This document shows positions 1 to 8,640 of a DNA stretch of 11,120 nt, one piece after another. Source of the DNA: Phoronis pallida (Eukaryota > Phoronida > Phoronidae); assembly GCA_028565715.1 (NCBI GenBank), contig JAOXYC010216684.1:1-11120 (forward strand). Reading direction: 5' to 3'. Made by a program: the position numbers and the translations under genes. The notes below the pieces were generated by a model. The model was not told the DNA's origin. It saw nothing but the letters and a program-made list of their open reading frames with translations, and did not search any database. The first letter of the stretch is position 1, and every line of letters begins with the position of its first letter.

Positions 1-519
1 CACTTTTGGGAGGCAATATAATCTAGGAGTCACTTCAGCTGTGGGATACAAGTGTCTATAATAACTTTCGGATAATTTACCTTCACCTTTCAATCTTGAC
101 AGGATGGTCACCAATTTCCTCTTATATTTCTGAGTAGGGTCAGATTTCAACTTGGCATAAGTACGAGTGTCCGAAAGTAGATCCATAGTCTTAGCATTAT
201 AAACCTCAGTGTCCAAAACAGTGGTCGCACGTCCCTTATCAGCTGGAAGGATCATGATCGATTTCTCCTTTTTCAGCTTCTGTAGAGCGTTCCATTCTTC
301 CGCAGAGATGTTAGATTTCGGAAGTCTGGCGGATTTCATAACACCGACAATGTCATTACGTAAAGCACTCGCTTCCTCCGGTAAAAGTTTGCTTCATGCT
401 GTTTCCGTTTCCACGATAAGTTGTTCGACCGGGAAATCCTTCGGGGTCACAGCGAAATTCAATCCCTTACTCAACACTTTCTCCTCAACTTTGCTTAGTT
501 TGCTTACTTTGCTCACGTC
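1..519 (-). pseudogene. Penelope-like element reverse transcriptase, N-terminal part, decayed and cut by the window edge
   Basis: Read on the minus strand (codons at 1-3, 4-6 and so on), this gives the region that leads into the reverse transcriptase of Penelope-like retroelements. Landmarks in order are VLSKGLNFAVTP (about 480-445), SAEEWNALQKLKKEKS (near 308-260), the hallmark LPADKGRATTV (249-217), DPTQKYKRKLV (about 141-105) and PRLYCLPKV (27-1). The family pattern of LPADKG..TV followed by YCLPKVHK is well established. The catalytic YADD box would lie beyond the left edge. The frame is broken by a TGA at 396-394, which looks like a CpG transition of an Arg codon, and by a TAG at 522-520, upstream of which it is not recognisable in this frame. 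The element is therefore a dead copy, at least here. It lies on the same strand as the CUB exons, so it sits in their intron or 3' flank. Confidence 0.87.
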
Positions 520-797
520 CTACTCCGGCACGCCATCTGCCGTGAGTTGTTGTGATCAAGGCATGTAGTTTACTGTCGAAACTGTCAAGGTAATTTTCCT
601 CTGACTGTGTTTCTTGAAACATCTCTACATGATTCCTGCCAGTCAGCAGAACCTTTTTAGTAATATGAGAATCGTTTCTGAAACACAGGCCAAAACAGAC
701 GTGATTGGGATAGCTGGCGCACTGACCGCTTTCAATGGTTGGTGACTCGTAAGTTGTGCATGCCAAGCAGTGTGTGCCACCTAGGCACCAAGAGACC
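520..797 (-). mobile_element. Probable 5' part of the Penelope-like element, or an unknown exon
   Basis: A minus-strand frame stays open from above 775 down to a stop near 487-485, in a different frame from the reverse transcriptase just downstream. I do not recognise the protein. It starts Cys-rich (THCLACTTY, then GQCASYPNHVCFGLC) and becomes Glu/Asp/Ser-rich (ETQSEENYLDSFDSK). The simplest reading is the upstream part of the retroelement ORF, joined to the reverse-transcriptase frame through a frameshift near 520. The other reading is a host exon: a CCTAG acceptor at 784-780 would join in frame to the phase-1 donor at 930. The left end of the element is not visible, and the right boundary is placed only because the microsatellite begins at 798. 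Confidence 0.4.

Positions 798-829
<32 letters not shown>
798..829. repeat. (TAAG)8 tetranucleotide microsatellite
   Basis: Eight uninterrupted TAAG units, equivalent to CTTA on the minus strand. It lies immediately upstream (minus-strand sense) of the retroelement-related sequence and about 100 bases inside the intron that starts at 930. The perfect units suggest recent expansion or a recent insertion event. Confidence 0.97.
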
Positions 830-930
830 GTATGCATGCGGTAGTGACATGGCCTAGAGCCAAAACATGTAGAGTATCACTATCCTCACATATGAATTTC
901 TAAGCCATTAAGAAATACCGTGATACTTAC

Positions 931-1302
931 AACTGAATCTCATTCTGAATCCTGTTCCTTGACTATTCACATCGTCCATGAAGTGAATTGCAACTTGGTT
1001 AGAATTTGATAAGAAGGTCAACGGCGTTTGGGACATCATGCATACTTCCGGTAACAAGACAGTCTCAGGTGTTGTACCGGTATCATTGACTGATATCCAA
1101 GTTTCACAGACATCTGAATCAACATAGGGCTGTAGGTCTAATTTCTCTACGACCATTTCAAAAAGTCGGTTATGGGCAGTATGTAAACTCATGACACAGT
1201 CGCTATTGTCACGGTCCGGGTGGTCTGAAGGATAGTTCACAATGTATCCACCAGAATCGCCTACGTAGTTCATCTGATTGAACATCTCGTAAACATCAAC
1301 AT
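931..1302 (-). CDS. CUB domain exon (second of two), internal exon of a secreted or membrane protein
   Basis: This 372-base exon has an acceptor (TTTTAG at 1308-1303) and a strong donor (GTAAGT from 930), with phase 1 at both ends, the usual exon pattern for CUB domains. It encodes one CUB domain, a beta-sandwich module of extracellular proteins that often binds protein or glycan partners through Ca2+. The matching pattern runs GGYIVNYPSDHP, then SDC, a hydrophobic strand (FEMVVEKLDL), SDVCETWISV, PEVC and the closing GTGFRMRFS. Cysteines 2, 3 and 4 of the usual four are present. No Cys is seen before the GGYIVNYP strand, where Cys 1 normally sits. One N-glycosylation sequon (NDT) is present. 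The first codon is completed by the last base of exon 1615-1974 to give His. The downstream exon was not identified. The ATG at 1285 is internal and is not a start. Confidence 0.88.
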
Positions 1303-1614
1303 CTAAAATGTGATGAAAAATTTACAAGATTTAAGTTGATCTAAGTTGCAGTTAAGTCAGTCTTAGCACAATACAGACATTATTTTGATTATAGCATTTC
1401 ATCATCTACATCCAAGTCCGTAAATTACTGTTCTTAGTATAGTATTATGTATGAAGGTGAGCACCAATAATGGGAATGTTTTAAGGGTATGCACATTTAA
1501 AGGACCTTTAGTTCATTGACTTCATAAAAGTAGCTTTCGTGAATCCCCTTTTTATTATAAAACGATCACACACTTTAGTTATGCACTGTGTATAAATAAA
1601 TAAATGAAACTTAC
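1303..1614 (-). other. Phase-1 intron between the two CUB exons
   Basis: The intron is 312 bases, with GTAAGT at the donor (1614-1609) and TTTTAG at the acceptor. It joins E-[C|AT]-V in frame. No other feature is seen in it apart from AT-rich sequence. Confidence 0.85.
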
Positions 1615-1974
1615 GTTCGAATGTGACATTGAATCCCCTACCCTTCCACCACGCGCGATAGGATCTAAATGTTAAAATGACGTCACTGGACCTCGATATT
1701 AAGTCCAAATCAAATGGTCCACAATACTTGGTCTCACTTATTCCGTTGTCGTCTATTATCAAGTAATCGTCTAAACACCGTTCGCTGAGACGTATTTCAC
1801 TTGGTCGATCACTCAAAGTTGTTATTCTTATTCGTCTCGTCCCCGCGCTTAGTCTCACAGAGCATGACTTTCTGACTTTGGGATAGTTGTCTGGATAGTT
1901 TGGACTGTTGATGGATCCCGAGTCAGCAGTTATTGTGTTCCAATTATTCGTGCATATATCGTAATTTGTGCACA
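1615..1974 (-). CDS. CUB domain exon (first of two), internal exon of a secreted or membrane protein
   Basis: This 360-base exon has a good acceptor (CTTTCTCTGTTTCAG ending at 1975) and a GTAAGT donor at 1614, again phase 1 at both ends. It encodes a textbook CUB domain: DSGSINSPNYPDNYP, then KSCSVRL, ERCLDDYLIIDD, ETKYCGP, a hydrophobic strand (SSDVILTFRS) and GRGFNVTFE. Cys 1 to 4 can be assigned, and one additional Cys lies in the N-terminal leader CTNYDIC. The Asp of CLDDYL is at the position that binds Ca2+ in calcium-binding CUB domains; the other ligands were not checked. NVT is a glycosylation sequon. Because the exon begins in phase 1, at least one earlier coding exon must exist. None was found between here and 7145. 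The open frame continues past 1615 to about 1508, but that is intron read-through. Its neighbours suggest a multi-CUB extracellular protein. Confidence 0.92.
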
Positions 1975-2233
1975 CTGAAACAGAGAAAGGTTAATATGCT
2001 TTACACGTTCCTCTAAAGGTTGAGGCAAATCGTAGAAAGGAACAACAAAAAGAAAAACAGTGTACCCACATGAATAAACAAAGACCCTTCGCTTGCACAT
2101 TTTTATGTATAATAAACTGTACGGAAATCAACATTGGTTTTTATATTACAATGATTAAACTGTCCCCCTTTAAACAACCACTGTAAACATACATGCAAGT
2201 ATTTACCGGGAATTTCGGCAGATAAGCCCACCC

Positions 2234-2304
2234 GATTTAACGCCAATGGGCGTTTATTCGGAAACATTTTTTCCGAATAAACTATGGCATTCATTGGCGA
2301 TTAA
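2234..2304. repeat. Two-tier inverted repeat (hairpin or cruciform)
   Basis: The inner arms are a perfect 13-base inverted repeat, GTTTATTCGGAAA (2252-2264) and TTTCCGAATAAAC (2270-2282), around a 5-base loop. The outer arms are CGCCAATG (2241-2248) and CATTGGCG (2292-2299), and the pairing continues loosely into TTAA/TTAA. The nested symmetry suggests a small fold-back or MITE-like element, although no target-site duplication was identified. Confidence 0.75.
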
Positions 2305-5300
2305 CTTTTTCAGGCATAATGCCATCATACAGCTAACTTTTGGTAATGATCAGTTATCACAATTGTCAGTTTAGATATAGTTTTCATCAGCCTGAGTTCT
2401 AAAATTCTTTAGCACTGAAAGTAGTGGTGTATATATCGTTATGTTTGTCCAATTCAAAGCATTGGATAACCGACTAAAGTAAAAAAAAAACTAGAAAACT
2501 TGTACAAACACGGCGTTTGAAGTGAAACAAACCAGATTTATATTAGCTCGTCCAGCAAATTTAACTAGTTTCAGCAAATATCACGGCAAAAAAGAAAAGA
2601 CAATCGTTTGGACAATCGTTCGTAAACACGCGCAAGTTGCATTGTTCGGTTTTGATTCAAAATGTCGTCTTCGTGATACGAGTCTATTTTATGAAATCTT
2701 TATGCGCTAAGAAAAGTGGTTGTTTTTATTCATAAAATTTCAAAACTTACGAAAGCGACTTTAAATTATACAAAGCACCAATCTATAACGAAATTAGCAA
2801 ACTTTGAAGGTTCAAATTGATCGGTATTAGCGTTCTGTGCGGCTTTAACGTATTCACAACAGTCCTGTTAAGGACTTACCAATCCATCCAGAAGGGCTGT
2901 TTCAGCAACACTATCGCGTTAAATGCTGACATTTCCATAGCCAAAGCAATGACTTACAGTGTTTAAACGCCCCCTCCCCTTTCTGAATAGACGACCGGGC
3001 GTTAATTTTGCGCTTTCACAATTCCCGAAAACACGCCCCCGCATGGGTTGGTCTGCAGAAATTCCTGGTACTAGTTGTGGTACTAATCGCGGGTCACAGC
3101 TTGTATTCAAACTATAACACATCAAAATAAAAATTCCTCTTTCATGTGACTTGTGACTGAACTGTGTTAAAATGTATCGTTGAACAGGATGACTCTTTAT
3201 TGCCCAACATTAGTTTGGGTCATTGCTGCCTCGTCGTTCATAACCTTAAAAACTTTGTAAATAAAATGTTTTCAATCTGAGCTTTACACACTAATTCAGT
3301 GAACCTCGAAATGAGTGGAGGAAATTCAAAAAAGTTCTGCTTGAAGGTTTAAAACGCCAAGACAGTCAATTTAAACATTGCAACTTTCGTCAAATTATAT
3401 TACGAGATGATGATAAGAAAATACTTGTTCGTATAGGTTTTCAATTAATTTCATAACAAAACCATACTGAAGTTCCTACACTTAATTAGCGAATGCGTGA
3501 ACACTAGTAGTGACTTTGGGTCAGTTTTCATGAAATACAAAAAATAATGTAAATTTTTTGCCCACAAATGCATGCATTTTCTGAAAAGTGAATAACTTTG
3601 GAATCCTAACTAAATAGGCCTACCTTTTAATTAAACGAAAAATGATTTGGTCATATCCAACTATTTTTTTATTAAAAAAAAATAATATTTTTTTAACAAG
3701 GATTTCAGAACCAATACATGCGTACTATATTGGCATGGTTTTTATTTTGATATAGTCTGCAGTATTTTGTGTATTGAAGAGATACGGGTCTCAAATTTTT
3801 GCTATTTTTTTATGGGAAAAAATAGACCGTTCCCCAGCGGATATACCATATTCTAACGAATGAATTTGGTGTCAGTATGTCGACAAAGAATTCAATTTTA
3901 CAGTCACATCGAGTTCTGTTTTTATTTCCCACTACCAACCTTCTTACAAGAGAAACGCATAGCCTGTTTGTTTCACCGGCGACTTGTTTACATATTCGCC
4001 ATGTTGTCCCGCAAAGTGACAGAGCTATCTTTGTTTTACAAATAAGAGAGGTGTAATGTGACACAGATCACATGACTCACCATGAAGTAGATAATCTACA
4101 GTCGAATGAAAACACGAGTGTTATAAGTTTGTTATTTTCAGCAAATCTGCCAGTTTTATGATTGGGTTAATGTTTACAAGCTAGTCAATAACTGTTCGGA
4201 CAGGGAAATAACTAGGTTAAACGGACTTTCATAGGCCCTTCAAAGCTTTATAGCTCAGGAATGGATCGAGGTGTGAATAAACAATCTGAGACCAGTTTCG
4301 CTTCTACTAGGATAAACAGTATGTCTTCAAATTCTCATGACGATTCGATCACTCTTGGCCTCCATGTTTGAAAAGTGCCAAAAAAGCCTAAATCGCAACG
4401 TTCACACTTACGTTAGGCAGTGAATGAAACCTCACCGATTCGCGTTTTTCGGCAAGGGTTTTAATCAAGAACTAAAACTTCAAGACGTACCTGATACTCT
4501 GACCATGACTAGAAAGACATTTAGACATTTCAACCATTGTTTCGTCCCGCGTTCAGCCGACGAGTAAGTTCTCATCTTGATGAATTGGAAAGTCTTGAAA
4601 TTACCTCGACATTTTCGATGACATTGTTCAAATTCGCTGCATCTTACAACGAGGTTAATGACAACCTCCTCGTCAAATCGGCAATATAGGAAATGAACTT
4701 GACCTCCGACCTAAATTGGTATTGTAGCATGGATTGGTAAAGCTCAATGGCCCTTAATGTATACATGTAATAACAACTTCCTGTGTCACTGTGTTATCAC
4801 TGCTGTCATCTGTTTTATTTTTCGTCTGATATGGTTCGTTTCTTTTGACAATAACAAGCAAACACTTTTCATACGTTTTAGATATAATGACAATTCTTTA
4901 GGAAAAAGTCATACAGTTTGCAACATTTAAGTTGGATGTAAAATTATCAACTATTTAAACAGTATTTCATGCGATTTGATAATGTTTCATTGTCCTTTAT
5001 CGAAAACACAGTTTTAATACGTCAAGGATGATCTTATTTGAGATATACTTTTGTCTCAGCTAGTGCCGAAAAAACTCAAAAATTCAAATATTTTGGGCTA
5101 GCCGGAGTGTAAAACTATGACGGAAACTGTATACGGTAATAACCAGGTTCGTGGATGTAAAACATATATATATTATCAAAGGGTGCAGCTTCGTTTGTAA
5201 GAATCGAAAAACATAACTAGTGACTGTGCTTAATACGTTTATTATGAATACAATAAACTATAAATCAAAAGTGCAACTTTTATGCAAATGTCGATCTACG

Positions 5301-6984
5301 CTCTCTGGTGGTCAACATATCGGCACTAATTTTTTGGGTGACCATGACAAATGTCAATGAATGATAATCAGGATATAATTATATTTGTGCGACATATAAC
5401 CAGAAATACATATATTACAAGCCGGATAATAAATCTAAACGCATCGTTTATACGATATACATACCGTTCGGAAACCTGCACTAAGATACTGTGAGGCGAT
5501 TTTGAGATAAACGAAAGGTCAAAACTTTAAAATCTTAATTCTCTCAATGTGGAGTACAGTATAAAAAAATCTTCTCAGTGAATACCAATTTTTTGAGACA
5601 CCACTATCTTAATATTGAAATCTAGATATTTAATCAATTACTGAAACTTACATAATTTATCATAAGACACGGACTTGCGTCCTTCTCATAAATAATCTAT
5701 CTTCACGGTTACGTTAATAACGTGATAACAAAAATCTCTACATCAATTGGTTAAATCAAAATGTCAGCTCTTATGTCCACTATATATTTAGCTTCAGTAA
5801 CATTTAAATAACCCTTGAAAAAAGCATTCAACATCCTCGCCAATTAAAATGGTAGAGTTACATTGTCCTAGTAAAGCTATCTGTCGCCCAGATGACGAAT
5901 GCCACAAAATATTAAACAGCATGTTGCGTACTCAATGCGATGTAAAACCTGTTTCAAAGTTCACCGTTTAAACGACGGATGGCGGTATATTTTCTGCAAA
6001 GAGCCCGCGATACTTTAATCTTTGTTGCCAGTGCCACCAAAACTGCCCCAGCCCCCAGGCCAGGCGAAACTTGGAAAACTACTAGAAGTGTTCTAGAAGT
6101 TAAGTGGAAGTGTTCTGGTAACAGTTATATCTGTATACAATTATAAAGCTTATTAGCTTGCCTAAAGCGATGTCGAATAATAGGCCAATTACCGGCCTAC
6201 TCCTTCTCCGGTAACAATGTCCGTAACAAAAGATTATTAAATCCGGGTTTAGGGGATTAAATAGTCAAACTCACGCCGGACTATGGATCAGAACAATAAC
6301 AGAACAATAACTAACTTCCAGCTAGATTCTTTGTTTTGGCCACAGCGCGTCGGTTAGAAGAGTTCTCGTAATGCAGTTAATCCGAAAAACAGGTCACTGA
6401 TCATACAGTTGTCTCTGCTACAGCGCCATAGGTCTCGGCCATTATCTTCTCTTAAAATCCATTGCGCTCACCTCTGTCTTATTTTGAATAAAGTTTCATT
6501 TTGTATATTAAAAGAGTTGTCTGCTTGGTACCGACACGGACTCTGCACATACAGATATTTCCGTTAAAGGAAGATGCACACAACTTCCACCGGTTCAGCA
6601 GCGTCGATACTTCACGGCACCACTACCCACCACCGGCACTAAACGGTAAACTATGAACCAGAATTTACACCTTTTTGAAAATACGAACAAGCAGATATTT
6701 AAAATAGCTGGAGCCTTACATATAACTAAAAACTTATTATAAAAGCATTAACCAATTTAAAATGATTTAATATATTTGGTTGACTAGCTTTCGAACATAA
6801 TGGTTCGTCGTCGCTTGGCCTTGCCTTGATTATGCAGAATTGGCACGATTGTATCATGATATTTTATGTTTTCAGTATGTTCAATAAATTGCTTAAATGC
6901 AAACTTAAAAATATCTATTTTCATATTGTCCCGTGCCAGAGGAAATCATTATAAGCATGCAGTTCGTGTTTTATGATCAATAAC

Positions 6985-7000
6985 TAATAATAATAATAAT
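6985..7000. repeat. (TAA)5 microsatellite
   Basis: A short run of five TAA units plus one base, about 120 bases past the poly(A) signal of the receptor gene. No function is apparent. Confidence 0.85.
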
Positions 7001-7119
7001 ATTCAAATGTGATAACAAATTGCTATTGATGCTGACAAAAGTAATCCAGTTGGGGAGTCAAACCAAAAAGGAAAAACCAACACATTTTCTTAACATCCTA
7101 AGAATGGTTCTGTTGAAAA

Positions 7120-7125
7120 TTTATT
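7120..7125 (-). promoter_or_regulatory. Canonical AATAAA poly(A) signal of the receptor gene
   Basis: The minus strand reads AATAAA at 7125-7120, 20 bases past the TAG stop of the tail exon. If used, cleavage would fall around 7090-7110 and the 3' UTR would be very short. The close match in position and orientation supports 7146-7491 being a terminal exon. Confidence 0.6.
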
Positions 7126-7145
7126 CGGCTCTCAGTGTTCTCGAA

Positions 7146-7491
7146 CTAGGATTGTTTCAACGTGGCATAATGCACAGACTGTCGATCTTGTCCTAACGCG
7201 CAATAATCACTTTCCACACTTTCGATTTTGTGTTCGCTAGTGTTGTCTTGTCCACCATCCGCGGATGCGCAGGCGTAAGTGCACTCTTCCGGGTTCAACG
7301 AACTATTAGCAGCAGGATTAACCAACAGTGCGTATTGGCAGTTCGGATCATCAATAAGTCCTATTGCGCAGTATTGGTTGTTTATTTCTCCCATTTCTTC
7401 ACCACCTTGTATAACGTATTCGTTGTCGCTGCTAGAACCAAGTCCATGATCATGATTTGTTTCACGTACCGAAACTCTCAGATTTCTGTGC
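7146..7491 (-). CDS. Terminal exon: cytoplasmic tail of a membrane receptor with tandem ITAM-like motifs
   Basis: The acceptor ATTCTTCTTTAACAG ends at 7492. The first base completes an Arg codon split by the phase-2 intron after the transmembrane exon. The exon encodes 114 residues and then TAG. It begins with a basic juxtamembrane stretch (RHRNLRVSVRETN), as expected for a cytosolic stop-transfer sequence. Six tyrosines follow, mostly in YxxI/L contexts: NEYVI, NQYCAI, CQYALL, CTYACA, SDYCAL and VHYATL. YCAL and YATL are 8 residues apart with an acidic residue just before, which fits the ITAM consensus for Syk-type kinase docking. YCAI and YALL are 9 apart and look like a diverged duplicate. 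SDYCAL and VHYATL each also fit the ITIM pattern that recruits SH2 phosphatases. The sign of signalling (activating or inhibitory) is therefore undetermined. The ATG at 7394 is internal. Confidence 0.87.
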
Positions 7492-8273
7492 CTGTTAAAG
7501 AAGAATTGTTAAGAAAAAAAAAATCAATTCCCAAAACATAATCTCTTGGAAATATGTTGCTTTAAAAAGTATGCCTGAAAATCGTAGATCATTGTTTTTG
7601 CTCAGTTATATCAGGTGACAAGTAAAACGTGTTCAACTTTAAAAAAATTGTGTTCTTTTGCAAATCCTTTTTAAAACAACAACATTTGTCAGCTTTTTTA
7701 TACATCCTTTTTGTATATGTCTACAAATTTCATAAGGTTTTATGAAAAGGTGTGCCATAATGGCAGTAACTTTACTAGAACGAGTCTAATCTCAGAAAAA
7801 TGTCAAAACAGGCACACTATGCGTGCAATGCGTGCGGTGCCCGTTTTTTCAACACAATGACGAGACATTTGTGGAAATAAAGAACAGTAATTTATCTACA
7901 CGGCTGTGTTAAAAAATGTTGTTCAAAAAGCAAAAATATTGACCTTCTTTTTGACCCCATAAGGTAAACGATCAGGACGGTTTGAAAACTTTTGCTTCAA
8001 CTCTGCATGTTGTCAAAACAACTTAATTTTGACACGAATCATTTTTTCCACTTCTTACCAATATTGTCAAACTTTATTAAGTTTTATGAAACATTTGGAC
8101 TTCAACAGGCAATTCACTTCGATACTGCATTTTCACTTTACTTCTTGATTCGAAAAAATTGATGTCATTGCAACAATGTTTTTAAAATCGTTATGAAAAT
8201 CCAGAAACCAAAATGTAAATGTAATAACGAATGAAGCACCTGTAACATTTTGTTGTCGTAGCTTAAACAGTTT

Positions 8274-8450
8274 TTATGATATTAGGTTCCAACATTTGAA
8301 GACATTTTGTTGGTCACCTGATATAACAATATTGACGATTTGTTGGAAAAAAGTTTTCAAGGAAAAGTACATTTTCGAGGGACTCATGACTTCAGACCCT
8401 CCGTGAGCGCCTACATGTATTATTACATTTTCATATGTTCGTGTAGTGAC
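8274..8450 (-). pseudogene. Possible remnant of an SGNH/GDSL-type hydrolase domain of retroelement origin
   Basis: A minus-strand open frame contains NVIIHVGAHG (about 8429-8400), a SPSKMYFSLKTFFQQ helix-like stretch and NIVISG (about 8333-8316), ending in a stop at 8276-8274. The order VxIHVGxND, then about 25-30 residues, then VISGP is typical of SGNH-fold domains found in some animal retroelements and in solitary hydrolase-like genes. The key Asn-Asp of the GxND block is replaced by His-Gly and the Pro after VISG is absent, so any product would not be catalytic. It lies inside an intron and directly abuts the palindrome. The similarity is short and from memory of the motif pattern only. 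Confidence 0.3.
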
Positions 8451-8461
8451 GAGCAGTAGTA

Positions 8462-8640
8462 GTACTTTAATAAGAACAACCAAGTTTTTAAGTCGCAACA
8501 TGTTTCGATGGAGCTTCCACACCATTGTCAAGCTTTATTTGCAGAATGAGGCTTGTCATTCTGCAAATAAAGCTTGACAATGGTGGAAGCTCCATCGAAA
8601 CATGTTGCGACTTAAAAACTTGGTTATTTTTATTAAGTAC
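8462..8640. repeat. Near-perfect long palindrome (inverted repeat with 6-base loop)
   Basis: The left arm 8462-8549 and right arm 8556-8640 are reverse complements except for an extra AC in the left arm (within CCACACCATTG against CCACCATTG), one extra T and a couple of substitutions at the outer ends. The loop is 8550-8555 (GGCTTG). Pairing starts at GTACTT/AAGTAC and runs to GCAGAATGA/TCATTCTGC. It lies within the receptor intron, so the pre-mRNA could fold into a double-stranded RNA of about 85 base pairs. It could be a recent inverted duplication, a fold-back element or an assembly artefact. Confidence 0.92.

Larger units (their letters stand above)
1975..7119. other. Long stretch without recognisable genes (intergenic and/or 5' introns of the CUB gene)
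   Basis: I scanned both strands for exons and for a minus-strand signal-peptide exon ending in a phase-1 donor and found none that is convincing. Open frames here are short, have no family resemblance and mostly overlap AT-rich DNA. Visible structure includes a two-tier hairpin (2234-2304), a G+C-rich block with GGGCGTGTTTTCGG and GGGGGCGTTTAAAC words on the minus strand (about 2960-3060), an A/T homopolymer tract (3663-3695), the 15-base palindrome CTAGAA-GTG-TTCTAG (6082-6096) and a (TAA)n run near 6985. The promoter and first exon of the CUB gene probably lie in here but cannot be placed from sequence alone. Confidence 0.6.

Noticed and set aside
209-568. Plus-strand 119-codon open frame
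   Set aside because: It is the antisense of the Penelope-like reverse transcriptase, which explains the region well on the minus strand.
2919-3125. Minus-strand 68-codon frame with a GTAAGT at 2956-2951
   Set aside because: The sequence is Arg/Gly-rich from a G+C-rich repeat-like block, with no signal peptide and no domain. It does not work as the missing first exon.
3810-4064. Minus-strand 84-codon frame with an ACATGGCGAA word suggesting a first exon or YY1-type promoter motif
   Set aside because: The ATG of that word hits a stop after two further codons, and the larger frame has no domain or signal peptide. The promoter idea rests on one short word only.
4488-4540. Candidate first exon starting ACAATGG on the minus strand (MVEMSKCLSSHGQSI) with a GTACGT donor
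   Set aside because: The peptide is not a signal sequence, and the donor is phase 2, whereas the first CUB exon needs phase 1.
7230-7541. Plus-strand 103-codon open frame
   Set aside because: It is antisense to the receptor tail exon, shows no domain and crosses that exon's splice acceptor.
7800-7880. A 26-codon plus-strand frame with a zinc-finger-like HYACNACGARFFNTMTRHLWK
   Set aside because: The Cys-x2-Cys start looks right, but the Cys-to-His spacing is short and the second His is missing before the stop. It lies alone inside an intron on the opposite strand.
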